This document shows positions 1-8,948 of a stretch of DNA of 64,000 nt, piece by piece. The translations under genes and the position numbers were made by a program. Source of the DNA: Actinomycetota bacterium. GTDB lineage: Bacteria; Actinomycetota; Thermoleophilia; Gaiellales; Gaiellaceae. Location: contig PKYN01000002.1 of assembly GCA_003132665.1 (NCBI GenBank), positions 115,457 through 179,456 on the forward strand. The letters run 5' to 3'. Position 1 is the first letter of the stretch; each line of letters starts with the position of its first letter. Under the pieces are notes generated by a model. That model was not told where the DNA came from, made no database searches, and worked only from the letters and a program-made list of their open reading frames with translations.

Positions 1-3
1 GGC

Positions 4-732
4 GTGAACGCGGTCTTCTTCGTCTTCGCGGCAATCCGCAAGACCGACGTCGTCACCGACCTTTCCTACAGCCTCTCGTTCGCCCTGCTGGCGCTGGCGC
101 TTCCGGACATGGGAGCCCACAAGCCAGTTCAGCTGGTTGCCTCGCTCATGGTTCTACTCTGGGCGCTCAGGCTGGGCGGCTACCTGTTCGGGCGCATTCT
201 TCGAATCAAGGTTGATCATCGCTTCGACGAGCTGCGCGACAGGCCGCTCCACTTCGCGCGTTTCTGGTTTTTGCAGGCAGTTTCCGTCACCGTGATCATG
301 CTTCCGGTCTCGTACCTGCTCGGTCGCAACGGCGTTCCGGGCTTCGGCCTATGGGCGGTCGCCGGAATCGCGATCTGGTTCGTCGGGCTCGTGATCGAAA
401 CCATCGGCGACGCCCAGAAATCGGCCTTCAAGGGGACGGCGAAGAACCGCGAGCGCTTCATCTCGAGCGGGTTGTGGAAATACTCCCGCCACCCGAACTA
501 CTTCGGCGAGATGCTCGTCTGGTGGGGGCTTTTCGTCTACGCCGTGCCCTTCCTCGACGGGGTGGCCTTCGCCGTGGCGATCGGGCCGGTTTTCCTCACC
601 CTGCTTCTGCTGTTCGTGAGTGGGATTCCGCTGCTGGAGCGAAGCGCTGAGGCCAAGTACGGCGCCGATCCCGCCTACCGCGAGTACAAACGGCGGACGA
701 GCATCCTCGTGCCTCTGCCGCCTCGCGACTAG
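4..732 (+). CDS. DUF1295 / steroid 5-alpha-reductase-like membrane protein (possibly 5' truncated by window edge)
   Basis: Several TM helices; C-terminal 'SSGLWKYSRHPNYFGEMLVWWGLF...YKRRTSILVPLPP' is typical of DUF1295. Confidence 0.85.
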   Translation: MNAVFFVFAAIRKTDVVTDLSYSLSFALLALALPDMGAHKPVQLVASLMVLLWALRLGGYLFGRILRIKVDHRFDELRDRPLHFARFWFLQAVSVTVIMLPVSYLLGRNGVPGFGLWAVAGIAIWFVGLVIETIGDAQKSAFKGTAKNRERFISSGLWKYSRHPNYFGEMLVWWGLFVYAVPFLDGVAFAVAIGPVFLTLLLLFVSGIPLLERSAEAKYGADPAYREYKRRTSILVPLPPRD

Positions 733-743
733 CCCGGACGCCG

Positions 744-2552
744 CTATTCCTGCATCGTGGCGACGGCGACCGTGCCACGACCGGCATGCAGGGCGAGCAC
801 CGGCGAGATCTCCTCGATGTAGAGCGGCGGAAGCCCGATCGCCTGCTCGATCTTGGCGGCCAGCTCGCGCGCGCCCTCGGGGTTGGAGCCGTGCACGACC
901 GCGTAGTAGCGGAGCGGGCTTTCGGCGTGCCGGCGCTCGATCATCTTGACGATCTTGGCGACGTTCTGGCGCACGCTGAAGGCCTTGATGGTGATCGCGT
1001 TACCCTCGGCGTCGAGCGTGATGATCGGCTTCAGGTTGAGCAGCTTGCCGACCCGGCCCGCCATCGGCTTGACCCTTCCTCCCCTGACGAAGTACTCGAG
1101 CGTGTGCACGCTGACCAGAAGCTCGGCCTTGCGACTGTAGCTCTCCACCTCGCTGACGATCTCGTCGTGGCTCTTGCCCGCCTCGAGCGCCTCGGCCGCG
1201 CGCAGGACGACCAGGCCTAGCGAGCTGGAGACCTGGCGGGAATCGAGCACCGAGATCTTCTTCTTACCGCCGACCGCCTCCGCCGCACGCTCGCCCGAGC
1301 TCACGGTTCCGCTCAGGGCGCCGGCGACATTGATGGCGATGATCGAGTCGTAGTAGGTCGAGAGATAGGAGAAGGTGCGATTGAACAGGCCGGTCGAGGG
1401 CTGCGACGAGGTCGGGAACTCGGATCCGGACGAGCGATCGGCCAGATCGAAGAACTGCTCCGAGCCGATCGTCAGCTTGTCGAGGAACTCCTTCTCACCA
1501 AAAATCAGGTGCAGCGGCACGATCTGGATCTGGTAGCGATCGATCAGCTCGCGCGGCAGGTCGCAGGTCGAGTCGGTGACGATGGCGATCGGGTACTTGC
1601 GCCTGTGCGCGACCTCGTACTGCAGCAGCATGTCGTCGACCTTCTGCTGCACGACGCGGCCGGTCGAGGTCAGCGAGGCGAACACCGCCGCCGGCTGATC
1701 GGTGTGGATGTGGATGCGCGCCCGCTCGCCGCTACCGGCCACGATCAGGCTGTCGCCGAAGGGAGTGAGGCTGGTGCGGAGCGCCTCGCGATCGATCGTC
1801 TCAGCGGCGATCAGCGCCTCGGTGCAGTAGCGGAAACGAACCTCGCCGCTTTCGTGCAGCTCGATCTTGTCGCCGAAGGAGAGCTTGTGCGAGCCGATCT
1901 TGCGCGCCAGAAACGGCGCCTTGACCTTGCCGCTGATGAAGCGCTCGGCGCCGGCGATGAATTCCACGAAACCGCTCGCGCCCGCGTCGACCACCCCGGC
2001 CGCCGTCAGCTGAGGAAGCATGTAACGCGTCTTCTCCAACGCTTCGGACAGCGCCGGCCCGGCCCTGCGCAGCAGTTCGGCGATCGACTGGGCGGAATCG
2101 GCCTCGCGGTGCAGCGCCTCGGCCCAGGCGTGCATGACCGTGAGCATCGTTCCCTCTTTGGGGCGCGTGACGGCCTCGTAGGCGCGGCTGCGGGCAACTT
2201 CGGCGGCCTGGACGAAGCGCTCCTTGGCCACGCTCTGCGCGTCGCGCATGGCCTCCGAGAGGCCACTCAGGAACTGGGCGAAGATGATGCCCGAGTTACC
2301 GCGCGCTCCAACCAGGGCGGCGTCGGCGATCGAGGACATCGTCTCCCCCGCCGAGTCGGAGACCTCCGCTGTCTCGAGCGCGTATGAGAGCGTCGCGGCG
2401 ATGTTGGTGCCGGTGTCGCCGTCGGGCACCGGATAGACGTTGATCCGGTTCAGGTAGTCCTGCTTGCGCTGAACCCTGTGCAGCCCGGAGAGGAGCGCCT
2501 CGAAGAGTTGGTGTCCGTCGAGGGACTTCGTCGCTGTTGCGGTCTTGCGCAT
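744..2552 (-). CDS. DAK2 domain-DegV domain fusion (fatty acid kinase FakA/FakB-like)
   Basis: N-term 'NRINVYPVPDGDTGTNIAATL...GARGNSGIIFAQFL' (DAK2); middle 'FRYCTEALI' segment; C-term 'IAIVTDSTCDLP...EFPTSSQPSTGLF' (DegV). Confidence 0.9.
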   Translation of the reverse strand: MRKTATATKSLDGHQLFEALLSGLHRVQRKQDYLNRINVYPVPDGDTGTNIAATLSYALETAEVSDSAGETMSSIADAALVGARGNSGIIFAQFLSGLSEAMRDAQSVAKERFVQAAEVARSRAYEAVTRPKEGTMLTVMHAWAEALHREADSAQSIAELLRRAGPALSEALEKTRYMLPQLTAAGVVDAGASGFVEFIAGAERFISGKVKAPFLARKIGSHKLSFGDKIELHESGEVRFRYCTEALIAAETIDREALRTSLTPFGDSLIVAGSGERARIHIHTDQPAAVFASLTSTGRVVQQKVDDMLLQYEVAHRRKYPIAIVTDSTCDLPRELIDRYQIQIVPLHLIFGEKEFLDKLTIGSEQFFDLADRSSGSEFPTSSQPSTGLFNRTFSYLSTYYDSIIAINVAGALSGTVSSGERAAEAVGGKKKISVLDSRQVSSSLGLVVLRAAEALEAGKSHDEIVSEVESYSRKAELLVSVHTLEYFVRGGRVKPMAGRVGKLLNLKPIITLDAEGNAITIKAFSVRQNVAKIVKMIERRHAESPLRYYAVVHGSNPEGARELAAKIEQAIGLPPLYIEEISPVLALHAGRGTVAVATMQE

Positions 2553-2719
2553 CTTGTGGCCGGGAGCGTAACGCTATGCAGGGGGTTTGTGGCGGTGAAA
2601 GGCCGGCGGCCGGACGGAGCAAGCGCCGCGAGGCCCGAAGATGTGGCATGAGCGCCTCGCCCCGGACGCCCGAGACGAGACGCTCACTGCACTGTACCCG
2701 GCATTCAGCAAGGTTAGAT

Positions 2720-3514
2720 CTAGATCACGAACTTCTTCGTCACGGGAGTGAGGTCGAGCTTGCCGCTCGCGTCCTTGACCCGCACCTGGAAGACGTGCTT
2801 GCCGGCCTTCAAGTTCTTGTAGGTCTTGCCCGAGCGGCAGGACGTGAACTTCTTCGCGTCCAGCCGGCACTGGAAGCTGAGCTTGCCTTTGCCGCCGACG
2901 CCCTTGAAATTGAAAGTCACCGCGTGCGTCGCGGCGCGGATCTTCGCCCTGATCAGCTTCGTGTTGGGGCGCGAGACGGCGGCGGCGGGCGTCGCGACCG
3001 CGTTTGTGCCGTCGGCTCCGGCGGGACCGGCTGGGCCCGTGGCGCCGGTTGAGCCCGTAGCGCCGGTTGAGCCTGTGGCTCCTGACGAACCCGTAGCGCC
3101 AGTCGCGCCCGCGGGACCGGTCGCGCCCGTGGGGCCCGTTTGCAGCGGGAAGGTGTCGATCTGGATCGCTGGCCGCAAGGCTGTCCAACCGACGCTGTCA
3201 AGCCTGAAGATGTTCTGGGCGAGCCCACCGTCGCCGTAAGCCCCACTCCAGGTGGAGCTGAGATAGGCGGCGTCGGGTAGCGGGTCGGTGCCCACGAAGG
3301 GAGCGTTGGGAACGACCGCCACATTGAGCGAGTTGTAGCCGCAGCCGCCCGAAGCTGTGTAACAGGGAGCGGCTTCGCCGATCGGGTCGTAACCGTGGTG
3401 AGTCGTGTTGTACATGACGCCCACAATCACCTTGTCGGGCAAGGTCAGGTTATGACCTCCCATGTCCCAGCTGATGTTGTTCGCACGTTGTAACAGGATG
3501 TTCCGTCGAACCAC
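2720..3514 (-). CDS. C-terminal part of secreted collagen-like (GXY) repeat protein; probably continuous with 3445..3939 through a frameshift
   Basis: 14 consecutive G-X-Y triplets, then a Cys-containing beta-sandwich-like domain ending 'GKHVFQVRVKDASGKLDLTPVTKKFVI'. Confidence 0.6.
   Translation of the reverse strand: MVRRNILLQRANNISWDMGGHNLTLPDKVIVGVMYNTTHHGYDPIGEAAPCYTASGGCGYNSLNVAVVPNAPFVGTDPLPDAAYLSSTWSGAYGDGGLAQNIFRLDSVGWTALRPAIQIDTFPLQTGPTGATGPAGATGATGSSGATGSTGATGSTGATGPAGPAGADGTNAVATPAAAVSRPNTKLIRAKIRAATHAVTFNFKGVGGKGKLSFQCRLDAKKFTSCRSGKTYKNLKAGKHVFQVRVKDASGKLDLTPVTKKFVI
3010..3142 (-). repeat. Collagen-like GXY repeat tract
   Basis: Encodes GPTGATGPAGATGATGSSGATGSTGATGSTGATGPAGPAGAD. 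Confidence 0.85.
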
Positions 3515-3939
3515 CGGCTGCTCCCGACCCCACAGTTGGTGGGATCGGCCGAGGGACGATACGGAATCTTGAACGTCTGCGTGTCGGTCGCGAGCAGCTC
3601 GCCGAGCGAGTTGTCGGAGTTGACCGCATAGAGGTTGAGCGTGATCGGCAGGCTAAACACCGCGCCAGGTGTTGTGGCGCAGGTTGTGCCGCCGCCGTTC
3701 TCACAGCCCCAGCTACTCATCGTCACCCTCACTACCGGGTTCGTGCGCTCACCGGCGGCGAGTTGCACCAGACCGCCGAACTCGGCTGTCGAGGTCGCCT
3801 CGAAGGACACGCTGGGGTAGTTCCCCGCCAGCGGGCTCGGGATGTTGTTGTAGACCGTCGCCGCGCTCGCCGTCCCCGCGACGATCAAGAACAGCGTTCC
3901 AGCGACGACCGCAGTTGCCCAGCTACGAATGGGGCGCAT
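3445..3939 (-). CDS. N-terminal part of the same secreted protein (signal peptide plus N-terminal domain)
   Basis: Signal peptide 'MRPIRSWATAVVAGTLFLIVAGTASA'; overlaps 2720..3514 in another frame at the apparent break. Confidence 0.6.
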   Translation of the reverse strand: MRPIRSWATAVVAGTLFLIVAGTASAATVYNNIPSPLAGNYPSVSFEATSTAEFGGLVQLAAGERTNPVVRVTMSSWGCENGGGTTCATTPGAVFSLPITLNLYAVNSDNSLGELLATDTQTFKIPYRPSADPTNCGVGSSRWFDGTSCYNVRTTSAGTWEVIT

Positions 3940-4227
3940 CAGCTCAATCTCCTTCGAACCTCGAGGACATACCCGGCAGCCCGCGTGTGCGGGCAGTCGA
4001 GACGACCTGGTTGTGACTTCTCCTAGAAATGCCGCAATACGCGTTTTTGGGACTGCCGCTACGCGTTACTCCATATGCTCGCCACATATTGGAGCACGTT
4101 CATGCCCCTTAAGGGGGATCAACCGGCGCGCGAGAGTCCCGCTGCGCGAGCAAATCGGCTCGTCCGAGACGAGCTCGCGGCTTTCCTGGAGTAGCTATGG
4201 CGACGGCCGAAGCCGGGCTAAGCCGGG

Positions 4228-4320
4228 CTACTTGTTCGCGCGCTTCTCGGCGCGCTTCTCCTTGAGCGTCTTCTGCGCTACCTTCTTCGCCAGCTTCTTC
4301 GGCTTCTCCGAACCCTTCAT
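4228..4320 (-). CDS. 30-aa Lys/Arg-rich small protein
   Basis: MKGSEKPKKLAKKVAQKTLKEKRAEKRANK preceded on the minus strand by GGAGGCGACG-ATG (Shine-Dalgarno with good spacing). Confidence 0.65.
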   Translation of the reverse strand: MKGSEKPKKLAKKVAQKTLKEKRAEKRANK

Positions 4321-4467
4321 CGTCGCCTCCGGCCGTTGAATGACTCTGCGTGAAGCGTAGCCGAGCGGCAGGCTGTCACTTGGTTCGTTTGCGGCGTAGG
4401 GCCGGACGATGCGCGCTACCTGACAGCGATCGCGCGGGCCCGATCCGACTTGTGCGATGCTCTGCCC

Positions 4468-4911
4468 ATGAGCAAAGCAATCGTGGTCGGATACGACGAC
4501 AAGGAACCGGCAACCCGAGCGCTGGAGCGCGCGATCGCGGAGGCGAAGGCCTCGCATGGCCGACTCGTGGTAGTCGGGATCGCCGAGACGCTTGTGAATC
4601 CTGAAGGGCCACAGAGCCGCGGGGCCCTCGACGGCAGCCCCGCCGGAATGCTTCCGCTCGCCGAGCCGCCGGAAATCCAGGCGGCGTTCGCACACGCGCG
4701 GGAGAGGACCGAGGCCGAGGGCCTGAGCGCCGATTTCGTCTGGGCCGCCGGCGACCCGAGCAGCACGATCCTCAACGTCGCTCGCGAGCGTGAGGCGGCG
4801 CTTGTCGTGCTCGGCTCGCACCACCATTCACTGCTGGGCCAGCTGCTCGGCGCCGACGTCGCCGCCGAGGTCAAGCGCCAGGCCGGTTGCGACGTGATCG
4901 TCGCCGACTAG
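4468..4911 (+). CDS. Universal stress protein (UspA family)
   Basis: MSKAIVVGYDDKEPATRALERAI...; C-term 'ALVVLGSHHHSLLGQLLGADVAAEVKRQAGCDVIVAD'. ATG 4468 preferred over upstream TTG 4450. Confidence 0.9.
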   Translation: MSKAIVVGYDDKEPATRALERAIAEAKASHGRLVVVGIAETLVNPEGPQSRGALDGSPAGMLPLAEPPEIQAAFAHARERTEAEGLSADFVWAAGDPSSTILNVAREREAALVVLGSHHHSLLGQLLGADVAAEVKRQAGCDVIVAD

Positions 4912-5019
4912 CGGTCTCCGCGAGCGCGAGGATCTCTCGGCTCCCCCGGCCTGCGCCGGAGTGCGATGTTCTTTCTTGGGTAAGAGTATTGGGTCGTCGA
5001 GCGTGGGGAGGAAAGAACA

Positions 5020-5466
5020 ATGACGAGTAAGGCCGACTTCACAGTCGAGGAGTGGAAGCTGATTCTCGAGGGGCCGCCGAGTGCCGGCCTGATCGTGGTC
5101 ACTGCGCAGCGCGGCGGAATGCTCCGCGAGACGATGGCGATAGGACGGGCCTACGCCGAGGCGCGCCGCGAGCACGGCGAGAGCGAGCTGCTGGACGAGA
5201 TCGTCGCGGCCAAGCCCGAGCGAGACCACACGCGCTTCCACTCGGTCGAGGCGCTCAAGCAGGCCGGCCTGCAGCACCTGCGTGACGCGGTCGAGCCGCT
5301 GGAGCGAAAGGCGACGGCGCAGGAGGTTGAGGACTACCGGCGCTTCGTTCTCACGCTGGCGGACAAGGTCGCGGGCGCGCACCGAGAAGGCACGGAGAGC
5401 GTGAGCGATGCGGAACGGGCTGCGATCGAGGAGATTCGGGTGAGTCTGGGCGGAGCCGAGGGCTAA
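5020..5466 (+). CDS. Conserved hypothetical protein, predicted helical
   Basis: Intact ORF starting MTSKADFTVEEWKLILEGPPSAGL; purine-rich upstream GGGAGGAAAGAACA. Confidence 0.65.
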   Translation: MTSKADFTVEEWKLILEGPPSAGLIVVTAQRGGMLRETMAIGRAYAEARREHGESELLDEIVAAKPERDHTRFHSVEALKQAGLQHLRDAVEPLERKATAQEVEDYRRFVLTLADKVAGAHREGTESVSDAERAAIEEIRVSLGGAEG

Positions 5467-5494
5467 TTCACTCTGCCATTCCCGCCCGGCGGTC

Positions 5495-6502
5495 TCAGCG
5501 CCAGTACAGGAGCCTGTGCCGCGCGGACGCATAGCGATCGAGCCACGGCTCGATCGGCGCCGCGGCCTCGAGGATGTCGCTCCAGCTCCAGAAGACGAAG
5601 TCGCGTGAGGCCGAGCGGTTGAGCAGGCTCGCGAACGCCTCGGCCTCGGCCTCGATCCTGTCGGGCGGGCCGAGGTTTACGAGCAGGAAGTCGGGAATCC
5701 CGAGCGCCTCGGCTAGAGCGGTGCCGATGCGCCAGTTTCGGGTCAGCTCGTAGTAGCCGGCGGCCGCAACCTCCTCGGGCGGGGCGGCGAACAGCTCGCG
5801 GCGATCGAGATAGCGCGGGAAGCCGTGGAAGTTCTGCCGGCGCTCGTTCGCGCTCTGGTACTTCGCTTCGACGAAAACTACGAGCTCGGGCCAGACGACG
5901 ACGACGTCGGGCTCGCTGAAGGCCGTCGCCCTCTCGCCCAGCGAACGGCAGACCTCGGCGAGCGCCGAGGCGATCTCGGAGCTACGAGCGCCGCCGGCCG
6001 GGGCGCCCCAGATGACGAGCGCCGGCTCGCCCGCGGGGTGCTGCGGCTGGGCGAGCGCATCCAGCCGCCCTTGCTGCTGGAGGCCGCGGAAGACGGTCCA
6101 GGTGACCGCGTCCTCGGACGTCTCGAAACAGAACTTCATTTGCTTGTTACGCCGGTTGCGGCGATTCAGCGAGTGGCCAAGCGCCTCGGCTAGTCCGGAG
6201 CGGACTTGATTTGGCACGTTCAGTTCCGGGCTGGCCGCGATCATGACGCGCCTTGCCTCGTCTCTCGCATTGGAGTAGGAAACACCACAGCTGCAGCGGT
6301 AGATGCATTGCTCGCGCGTGGCTGCCGTCAGTCGGCGGCCAAGGCTCGTCGCCAGCGCCGTGTCGGGCTTGATCAGCCGCTGGCAGGCCCGGCAGCGCAT
6401 GTCGCGGAATTCCATTCGAGGCCGATCGACCATCGACATCCTCCGGCGGCTGCTCGAGGGCGCGGCGCACTTCTCGATCGCCGTCTTCGCTGCAAGCATC
6501 AT
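5495..6502 (-). CDS. Hypothetical protein with N-terminal Cys-rich (zinc-ribbon-like) segment and PD-(D/E)XK nuclease-like motif
   Basis: 'MRCRACQRL...CIYRCSCG' and 'SEPDVVVVWPELVVFVEAKYQS'; start probably internal (near MEFRDMRCRAC). Confidence 0.6.
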   Translation of the reverse strand: MMLAAKTAIEKCAAPSSSRRRMSMVDRPRMEFRDMRCRACQRLIKPDTALATSLGRRLTAATREQCIYRCSCGVSYSNARDEARRVMIAASPELNVPNQVRSGLAEALGHSLNRRNRRNKQMKFCFETSEDAVTWTVFRGLQQQGRLDALAQPQHPAGEPALVIWGAPAGGARSSEIASALAEVCRSLGERATAFSEPDVVVVWPELVVFVEAKYQSANERRQNFHGFPRYLDRRELFAAPPEEVAAAGYYELTRNWRIGTALAEALGIPDFLLVNLGPPDRIEAEAEAFASLLNRSASRDFVFWSWSDILEAAAPIEPWLDRYASARHRLLYWR

Positions 6503-6595
6503 ATGCGGCTTTCCGCTTCCAACCGGCCGCGCTCATTTTGAGTGAGCCGCCCGCTCGGTAGCTCGTGAAAGACGCGGCCCGCAGCCGGTCGGCCG

Positions 6596-7591
6596 TCACA
6601 ACCGCGCGACGGCTTCGGCGATCTCGCGCCGCAGTTGCTCCTTGGCGCTCTCACCGGCGCCGATCTCATCGAGCGCGAGTAGCGCCGCGCCCGCGATCGG
6701 CGGCGCCTCGTTGACGCGGGCGCCGATCTTCGGTCCGACCTTGCTCAGGCCCGCTTCGATCCCGTCGAGCAGGCGGGCGTTTCGCGCCTGAAGCAGGCCG
6801 CCGCCCAACAGCACCTCCACCGGCTCACCCGTCAGCTCCAAGCGCACGAGCGCCGCGCGGGCAAAGGCGACGACCTCGGCGGCAAGACGATCGACGATCG
6901 CCGCGGCGGCCGAATCGCTCGCCGCCGCTTCCAGCACGAGCGCCGCCAGCTCGCCCAGGCGCTCCTGCGCGATCCGCTCGAAATGGATCGCCTCGGTCAC
7001 GTCGAGCGGCCTTGCCAGACCGAAGTGGGCCGGCACCTTCTCTTCCAGCTCCGTCTTCGGCCCGCGTCCGTCCTCGCTTCGCACCGCGGCGCCGAGCGCG
7101 GCCAGGCCGACGTCGAAGCCTCCGCCCCACTCGCCGCTGATCTCGCCGATCGCCGCGAAGCGCACGCTGCGCCCGTCCGGCGCCACCCCAACGCAGTTGA
7201 TGCCCGAGCCGCAGACGACGGCGACGCCACAGCCGCTATCGGTGCCGGCGCGCAGCACCGCGAAGGTGTCGTTGCCGACGAGCATCCTCTCGGCCCAGCC
7301 GCGGTCGGCCGCCAGCGCAAGCAGCGTGTCCTCCTCGGCTGGATAGTCGAGACCGGAAAGCGAGATCTGGGCCAGCTCGGCCACCGGCTTGGGCGCCGGG
7401 AAGAGACCGGCTCCCAGGCAGGCGCGCTCGACGAGCGTCCCGAGCATCTCGAGGCAGCCTTGGGCGCCGAGCATCTGCGGCGAGGAGACGGGGCCGCGCA
7501 CCAGCGAGAGCAGCGACCCGTCCACGCGCGCGAGTGCCAGATCAGTCTTCGAGCCGCCGCCGTCCACGGCCAAAATCAGCTCTTCGCTCAC
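6596..7591 (-). CDS. BadF/BadG/BcrA ATPase family, N-acetylglucosamine kinase-like
   Basis: 'LILAVDGGGSKTDLALA', 'VVCGSGINCVGV', 'EVLLGGGLLQARN'. Confidence 0.85.
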   Translation of the reverse strand: MSEELILAVDGGGSKTDLALARVDGSLLSLVRGPVSSPQMLGAQGCLEMLGTLVERACLGAGLFPAPKPVAELAQISLSGLDYPAEEDTLLALAADRGWAERMLVGNDTFAVLRAGTDSGCGVAVVCGSGINCVGVAPDGRSVRFAAIGEISGEWGGGFDVGLAALGAAVRSEDGRGPKTELEEKVPAHFGLARPLDVTEAIHFERIAQERLGELAALVLEAAASDSAAAAIVDRLAAEVVAFARAALVRLELTGEPVEVLLGGGLLQARNARLLDGIEAGLSKVGPKIGARVNEAPPIAGAALLALDEIGAGESAKEQLRREIAEAVARL

Positions 7592-8862
7592 CGCGCACCC
7601 CCCGGGGCGAACTGCGGCAGATGCGGGGCGCCCGCCTCGAGCAGGCGCTCCAGCAGCTCCTCGGCCAGCGGCAGCTGTCCGATCAAGGGGTGCGCGAGCA
7701 AGGCCCTGCGCGCGACGCCGCGATCGCCCGTGATCGCCGCCTGGACGGTCAGGCGCTCGTAGGCCGCTACGTGCTGAACCAGCCCGAGCGATTCGGGAGC
7801 CAGCGGCTCCTGCGCAAGCGGCGTGGCGCCGCCCGGGCCGATCCGCGCCGGCAACTCCACCACGTCGTCGTCGGCGAGCCCGGCGAGAGCGCCCCGGTTT
7901 CGCACGTCCACAACGTGAACGTCGCCGCTGCCCGCGGCGAGCGAGGCGATCAGTCCCGTCGCCGCCTCGCTGTAGAAGGCGCCGCCTCGCTGCTCGAGCA
8001 AGGTGGGCTTGTCAGCCAGATCGGGGTCGGCGTACATCCCGAGCAGCTCGCGCTCGACCTCGGCCACCTCGAGCGCACGCGGCCTGCCCCGCTGCTGTTC
8101 GGCCAGCACCTGATCGTGCAGGTAGAAGTAGCGCAGGTAGTAGGAGGGAACAGCGCCGAGCTCGTCGAGCAGGCGCCGCGGCAACTCGATCTCCTCTGCG
8201 ATCTCGTCGCCGTGCGACGCGAGCAGCTCGGGCAGCACGTCGGCGCCGTCCAGGCGCACCGCGCGAACCCAGGTCAGGTGATTGAGACCGACTTGGTCGA
8301 CGACGACCCGCTCGGGCGCGACCGCGAGCAGGCGGGCGAACAGGCGCTGCAGCGTGATCGAGACGTTGCACAGGCCGATCGCTCGGTGGCCGGCATCGAG
8401 CAGCGCCCGGGTGACGATCCCGACCGGGTTGGTGAAGTCGACGATCCAGGCTTCGTCGGCCGCTCGCGCGGCGGCTCGCTCGGCGATCTCGAGCACGACC
8501 GGAATGGTGCGAAGCGCCTTGGCAAAGCCGCCGGCGCCGGTCGTCTCCTGGCCGATGCAGCCGAACGGAAGCGGCACCGTCTCGTCGCCGAGGCGCGCCT
8601 CCTGCCCGCCGACGCGGATCTGTATCAGCACGAAATCGGCCCCGTCCAGCGCGCGATCGAGATCGTCCGTGACGGTCAGCCGCCCGGCGAAGCCCTGGCG
8701 CGCGAGCATCCGCCCGGCCAGCCCGCCGACGATCTCGAGACGCCCGGAATCGATGTCCTGCAGGGAAAGCTCGCTCACCTCGAGCCGCTCCCGCTCGCGC
8801 TCCAGGCAGGAGACGAGCTCGGGCGTGTAGGTCGAGCCGGCGCCGACGACAGCGATCTTCAT
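7588..8862 (-). CDS. Glycoside hydrolase family 4 (6-phospho-beta-glucosidase-like)
   Basis: 'MKIAVVGAGSTYTPELV', 'IGQETTGAGGFAKALRTIPV', 'DFTNPVGIVT', 'GLCNVSI'; 4-bp overlap with kinase gene. Confidence 0.9.
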   Translation of the reverse strand: MKIAVVGAGSTYTPELVSCLERERERLEVSELSLQDIDSGRLEIVGGLAGRMLARQGFAGRLTVTDDLDRALDGADFVLIQIRVGGQEARLGDETVPLPFGCIGQETTGAGGFAKALRTIPVVLEIAERAAARAADEAWIVDFTNPVGIVTRALLDAGHRAIGLCNVSITLQRLFARLLAVAPERVVVDQVGLNHLTWVRAVRLDGADVLPELLASHGDEIAEEIELPRRLLDELGAVPSYYLRYFYLHDQVLAEQQRGRPRALEVAEVERELLGMYADPDLADKPTLLEQRGGAFYSEAATGLIASLAAGSGDVHVVDVRNRGALAGLADDDVVELPARIGPGGATPLAQEPLAPESLGLVQHVAAYERLTVQAAITGDRGVARRALLAHPLIGQLPLAEELLERLLEAGAPHLPQFAPGGAR

Positions 8863-8948
8863 CGCTCTAGGTTAAGCGCCCGCTCCCGCACTCGACAAGC
8901 GCGCCGTAGAATCTAGGTATCCGATCTACCCGCGAGCCGGGGTGAAAT

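Noticed and set aside
4228-4827. 199-aa minus-strand ORF covering UspA
   Set aside because: Most of it is antisense to UspA; only its last 30 codons have an independent RBS and start
7534-8916. 460-aa plus-strand ORF opposite GH4
   Set aside because: Antisense to a clear GH4 gene; composition typical of GC-rich shadow ORFs
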